Below are positions 22,598-26,285 of a DNA stretch of 26,285 nt, piece by piece. The translations under genes were made by a program, and so were the position numbers. Position 1 is the first letter of the stretch. Each line of letters starts with the position of its first letter. The notes beneath the pieces are model-generated. The model ran no database searches and was not told where the DNA came from. It saw only the letters and a list, made by a program, of their open reading frames with translations. The stretch is from contig CAYZDJ010000030.1 of the NCBI GenBank assembly GCA_964477265.1, forward strand, positions 1 through 26,285, read 5' to 3'. This DNA comes from CAIVPM01 sp964477265. GTDB taxonomy: Bacteria; Bacteroidota; Bacteroidia; Chitinophagales; Chitinophagaceae.

Positions 22598-25500
22598 ATG
22601 TCTACAAACACAATCAACGGCAGAATTAATTTTGGTAAAACAAAACATCTTGCCGACACTCCTGATTTATTGGATATTCAGTTAGAATCTTTCAGAGAGT
22701 TTTTCCAGTTAGAAACTACGCCAGACAAACGTAATAACGAGGGTTTATTTAAAGTATTTAAAGAGAACTTTCCTATTACTGATACGCGTAACATTTTCGT
22801 ACTAGAGTTTTTAGACTATTTTATTGACCCGCCTCGTTACACTATTGTTGAGTGTATGGAGCGTGGTTTAACTTACGCTGTGCCTTTAAAAGCTAAGTTG
22901 CGTTTAAGTTGTAATGATGAAGAGCATGTGGATTTTCAAACCATCGTTCAAGATGTATTCTTAGGAAACATTCCTTACATGACTCCAAGAGGAACTTTTG
23001 TTGTTAATGGTGCCGAGCGTGTAATTGTTTCTCAATTACATCGTTCTCCAGGTGTATTCTTTGGTCAGTCAACTCACCCTAATGGAACAAAGATTTATTC
23101 TGCTCGTGTAATTCCTTTTAAAGGTGCATGGATGGAATTTGCTACAGACATTAATAATGTAATGTATGCATATATTGATAGAAAGAAAAAGTTTCCTGTA
23201 ACTACATTGCTTCGTTCTATTGGCTACGAAACGGATAAAGATATTTTGGAATTGTTTGGTATGGCAGACGAAGTTGCTGTTGATGCCAAAACATTACAAA
23301 GCTATGTTGGCAAAAGATTAGCTGCTCGTGTATTGCGTACTTGGGTTGAGGATTTTGTGGATGAAGATACTGGTGAGGTTGTAAGCATTGAGCGTAACGA
23401 GATTGTAATGGAGCGTGATACTGTTTTAGATGAAGATGGTATTGATACTATTGTAGAAATGGGTATTCAATCAATCTTTATTCAAAAAGAAGAGTTAGGT
23501 GGAGACTACGCTATTATTTACAATACATTAAATAAAGATACTTCAAACAGTGAGTTAGAAGCGGTGCAGCACATTTATCGCCAATTGCGTGGTGCTGATG
23601 CTCCAGATAATGAAACTGCTCGTGGTATTATTGATAAATTATTCTTTAGCGATAAACGTTATGATTTAGGAGAAGTTGGTCGTTACAAAGTAAACAGAAA
23701 ACTTGAGCATCCTATTCCTCTAGAGAAAAAAGTACTAACAAAACAAGATATTATTGAAATTGTTAAATACCTGGTGCGTTTAACAAATGCTAAAGCCGAG
23801 ATTGATGATATTGATCACTTATCAAATCGTCGTGTAAGAACAGTTGGAGAACAATTGTATGCACAATTTGGAGTAGGTTTAGCTCGTATGGCTCGTACTA
23901 TTCGTGAAAGAATGAACGTTAGAGATAATGAAGTATTTACACCAGTTGACTTGATTAATGCTCGTACATTATCGGCTGTAATCAACTCATTCTTTGGTAC
24001 ATCTCAGTTATCTCAGTTCTTAGACCAAACCAATCCATTGTCAGAAATTACGCACAAACGTCGTATTTCTGCATTAGGGCCAGGAGGTTTGAGCAGGGAA
24101 AGAGCAGGTTTTGAGGTGCGTGACGTACACTATTCTCACTATGGTCGTTTATGTACAATTGAAACACCAGAAGGACCAAACATTGGTTTGATATCTACAC
24201 TTTGTGTTCATGCTGCTATTAACGATATGGGCTTTATTGAAACTCCTTATCGTAAGGTAGAAAATGGTAAAGTGAATTTGAAAGAGGTGAAGTATATGAG
24301 TGCAGAGGAAGAGGAAGAAAAGAAAATTGCACAATCAAATACACCAATTGATGATAAAGGTAATTTCCTTGTAGATAAAATTGTAAGTAGAGATACTGGC
24401 GATTTTCCAGTTTTGGATAAAGCTGATGTTCAATATATGGACGTTGCACCAAACCAGATTGTGGGTTTATCTGCATCATTAATTCCTTTCCTTGAGCATG
24501 ATGATGCCAACCGTGCCTTGATGGGTTCAAACATGCAACGTCAGGCTGTACCATTAATAAGAATGGATGCTCCAATTGTAGGTACTGGCTTAGAAGCTAA
24601 AGCTGCATTGGATGCTCGCATTCAGCTACATGCAGAAGGCAATGGTGTTGTAGAGTTTGTTGATAGTAAAGAAATTCATATTCGTTACGATAGAAATGAT
24701 ACTGACAGATTAATTTCTTTTGATAATGATTTAATGGTTTATCAATTAACTAAATTCGTTAAAACCAACCAATCTACTTGTATTAATCTACGTCCTGCTG
24801 TTAAAAAAGGACAGAAAGTAAAACGTGGAGATTTCTTAACAGAAGGTTATGCAACTCAAAATGGCGAGTTGGCTTTAGGTAGAAACCTTGTAGTTGCATT
24901 TATGCCTTGGAAAGGTTACAACTTTGAGGATGCGATTGTAATTAATGAAAAAGTTGTTCGTGAGGACTTATTTACTTCTTTACATATTGATGAATATGAG
25001 CTTGAAGTTAGAGATACTAAATTGGGCGAAGAAGAATTAACCAATGATATTCCTAATGTAAGCGAAGAAGCAACAAAAGATTTAGATGAACATGGTATTG
25101 TGCGTATTGGTGCTACTATTAAGGAAGGAGATATTTTAATTGGAAAAATTACACCTAAGGGTGAAAGTGACCCTACACCAGAGGAAAAATTATTGAGAGC
25201 AATTTTTGGTGATAAAGCAGGTGATGCAAAAGACGCTTCTTTAAAAGCTCCTAATGGAACTGAAGGTACTGTAATTGATAAGAAATTATTTCAACGTGCC
25301 GTAAAAGATAAAAACTCTAAAGTGCGTGAAAAAGCTGCTTTAGAAAAAACTGAAAAAGCTTATAACCTTGTTGTTGATGCTTTAAGAGAAAGGTTAAATG
25401 AAAAAATAACTACGCTTTTAAAAGATAAAACAAGTGCTGGTGTAACCAATAGTTATGGTGAAGTATTGATTGGTAAAGGTGTTAAATTTAACGCTAAAAA

Positions 25501-26285
25501 TGTTTCAAGTCTTGATGTGCAAGGTATCAATCCTTTGGGCTGGACAGAAGATGAAACAGTTAACCAAAACATCAACACTTTATTGCATAACTACACCATT
25601 AAGTTTAATGCAGAGTTGGGTAGATTTAAAAGAGATAAATTTAATATATCAATTGGCGATGAATTACCAGCAGGTGTATTGAAATTAGCTAAAGTTTACC
25701 TTGCTGTTAAACGTAAGTTAAAGGTTGGAGATAAAATGGCTGGTCGTCATGGTAATAAAGGTATTGTTGCAAAAATTGCACGTGGCGAGGATATGCCTTT
25801 CTTAGAAGATGGAACACCAGTTGATATTGTGTTGAATCCATTGGGTGTACCTTCAAGGATGAACCTCGGACAGATTTATGAAACCATTTTAGGCTGGACA
25901 GGCTTGAAATTAGGTAGAAAATTTGCAACACCAATTTTTGATGGTGCAAGCACTACACAAATTGAAGACTTATGTAAAGAAGCTGGTATTCCAAGAAATG
26001 GACACACGCATTTATATGATGGTGAAACTGGAGAAAGATTCCACCAAAAAGCAACAGTGGGCGTTATTTATGTAATTAAATTGCACCACATGGTTGATGA
26101 TAAAATGCATGCTCGTAGCATTGGACCTTACAGCTTAATTACACAACAACCATTGGGTGGTAAAGCACAATTTGGTGGTCAAAGGTTTGGTGAGATGGAG
26201 GTTTGGGCATTGGAGGCTTATGGTGCTGCCAACATTTTACAAGAATTATTGACACTTAAATCTGATGATATTATTGGTCGTGCAA
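22598..26285 (+). CDS. rpoB: RNA polymerase beta subunit, C-terminus cut by window end
   Basis: Catalytic beta subunit of RNA polymerase. Open from the ATG at 22598 to the window edge: 1,229 codons. Compared with the E. coli protein, roughly the last 40-50 residues are missing. Landmarks: N-terminal 'DTPDLLDIQLESFREFFQ'; 'TPRGTFVVNGAERVIVSQL'; the rifampicin region starting near residue 467 ('GTSQLSQFLDQTNPLSEITH' then 'KRRISALGPGGLSRERAG'); 'ETPEGPNIGLI'; and near the end 'KAQFGGQRFGEMEVWALEAY'. The usual rifampicin contact residues (Q, D, H and S of the cluster) are wild type. No frameshift was noticed in the segments I translated. In most bacteria rplJ-rplL precede rpoB; here its upstream neighbour is divergent dnaB. 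Confidence 0.97.
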   Translation, partial: MSTNTINGRINFGKTKHLADTPDLLDIQLESFREFFQLETTPDKRNNEGLFKVFKENFPITDTRNIFVLEFLDYFIDPPRYTIVECMERGLTYAVPLKAKLRLSCNDEEHVDFQTIVQDVFLGNIPYMTPRGTFVVNGAERVIVSQLHRSPGVFFGQSTHPNGTKIYSARVIPFKGAWMEFATDINNVMYAYIDRKKKFPVTTLLRSIGYETDKDILELFGMADEVAVDAKTLQSYVGKRLAARVLRTWVEDFVDEDTGEVVSIERNEIVMERDTVLDEDGIDTIVEMGIQSIFIQKEELGGDYAIIYNTLNKDTSNSELEAVQHIYRQLRGADAPDNETARGIIDKLFFSDKRYDLGEVGRYKVNRKLEHPIPLEKKVLTKQDIIEIVKYLVRLTNAKAEIDDIDHLSNRRVRTVGEQLYAQFGVGLARMARTIRERMNVRDNEVFTPVDLINARTLSAVINSFFGTSQLSQFLDQTNPLSEITHKRRISALGPGGLSRERAGFEVRDVHYSHYGRLCTIETPEGPNIGLISTLCVHAAINDMGFIETPYRKVENGKVNLKEVKYMSAEEEEEKKIAQSNTPIDDKGNFLVDKIVSRDTGDFPVLDKADVQYMDVAPNQIVGLSASLIPFLEHDDANRALMGSNMQRQAVPLIRMDAPIVGTGLEAKAALDARIQLHAEGNGVVEFVDSKEIHIRYDRNDTDRLISFDNDLMVYQLTKFVKTNQSTCINLRPAVKKGQKVKRGDFLTEGYATQNGELALGRNLVVAFMPWKGYNFEDAIVINEKVVREDLFTSLHIDEYELEVRDTKLGEEELTNDIPNVSEEATKDLDEHGIVRIGATIKEGDILIGKITPKGESDPTPEEKLLRAIFGDKAGDAKDASLKAPNGTEGTVIDKKLFQRAVKDKNSKVREKAALEKTEKAYNLVVDALRERLNEKITTLLKDKTSAGVTNSYGEVLIGKGVKFNAKNVSSLDVQGINPLGWTEDETVNQNINTLLHNYTIKFNAELGRFKRDKFNISIGDELPAGVLKLAKVYLAVKRKLKVGDKMAGRHGNKGIVAKIARGEDMPFLEDGTPVDIVLNPLGVPSRMNLGQIYETILGWTGLKLGRKFATPIFDGASTTQIEDLCKEAGIPRNGHTHLYDGETGERFHQKATVGVIYVIKLHHMVDDKMHARSIGPYSLITQQPLGGKAQFGGQRFGEMEVWALEAYGAANILQELLTLKSDDIIGRA

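Noticed and set aside
24149..25949. Minus-strand and alternate-frame open frames within rpoB
   Set aside because: rpoB is continuous and conserved here; these are chance openings in other frames.

Overview
The window is AT-rich bacterial DNA from a member of the Bacteroidota, most likely Chitinophagia or a close relative. Support: a type IX secretion (T9SS) C-terminal sorting domain, several TAnnTTTG-type -7 promoter boxes, Bacteroidota-type housekeeping proteins (RpoB, DnaB, membrane pyrophosphatase), and the dispersed palindromes and simple repeats typical of these genomes between genes. Genus cannot be fixed from this sequence. Both ends cut genes: nrdJ at the left (minus strand, C-terminus missing) and rpoB at the right (plus strand, last few dozen codons missing).

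Layout. 1-2858 (-): B12-dependent class II ribonucleotide reductase. 2859-3545: gene-free, with two large palindromes. 3546-6476 (+): secreted leucine-rich-repeat surface protein with a T9SS tail. 6477-6999: repeat cluster with almost three copies of a ~131-bp unit. 7000-7668 (+): DUF2461 protein. 7814-8689 (-): JmjC/cupin-8 protein, convergent with the previous gene across an inverted repeat. 8750-9388 (+): MBL-fold hydrolase. 9465-10118 (+): lipoprotein of unknown function, followed by a strong terminator. 10187-10396 (+): decayed GIY-YIG-like pseudogene. 10424-11284 (-): NodB-type polysaccharide deacetylase lipoprotein. 11487-12026 (-): small exported protein. 12057-16848 (-): a three-gene set. 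17123-19330 (+): K+-dependent-type membrane pyrophosphatase. 19467-19988 (+): Sel1-repeat exported protein. 20030-20431 (-): small membrane protein downstream of dnaB (20447-22021, -). 22598-end (+): rpoB.

The most unusual locus is 12057-16848. The fused isobutyryl-CoA mutase IcmF (cobalamin-binding domain, MeaI-type GTPase, mutase barrel) is encoded here as two proteins, cut at the linker between GTPase and mutase. A YhcG/DUF1016 PDDEXK nuclease gene lies between the halves, starting one base after the stop of the upstream half. That nuclease gene itself carries four in-frame palindromic units (peptide consensus QQPVAEI) whose stems differ by compensatory changes.

The window holds two B12-dependent enzymes (NrdJ and IcmF), so the organism must make or import cobalamin, but no cobalamin riboswitch was recognised. 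I see no tRNA, rRNA, CRISPR array, insertion sequence or prophage.
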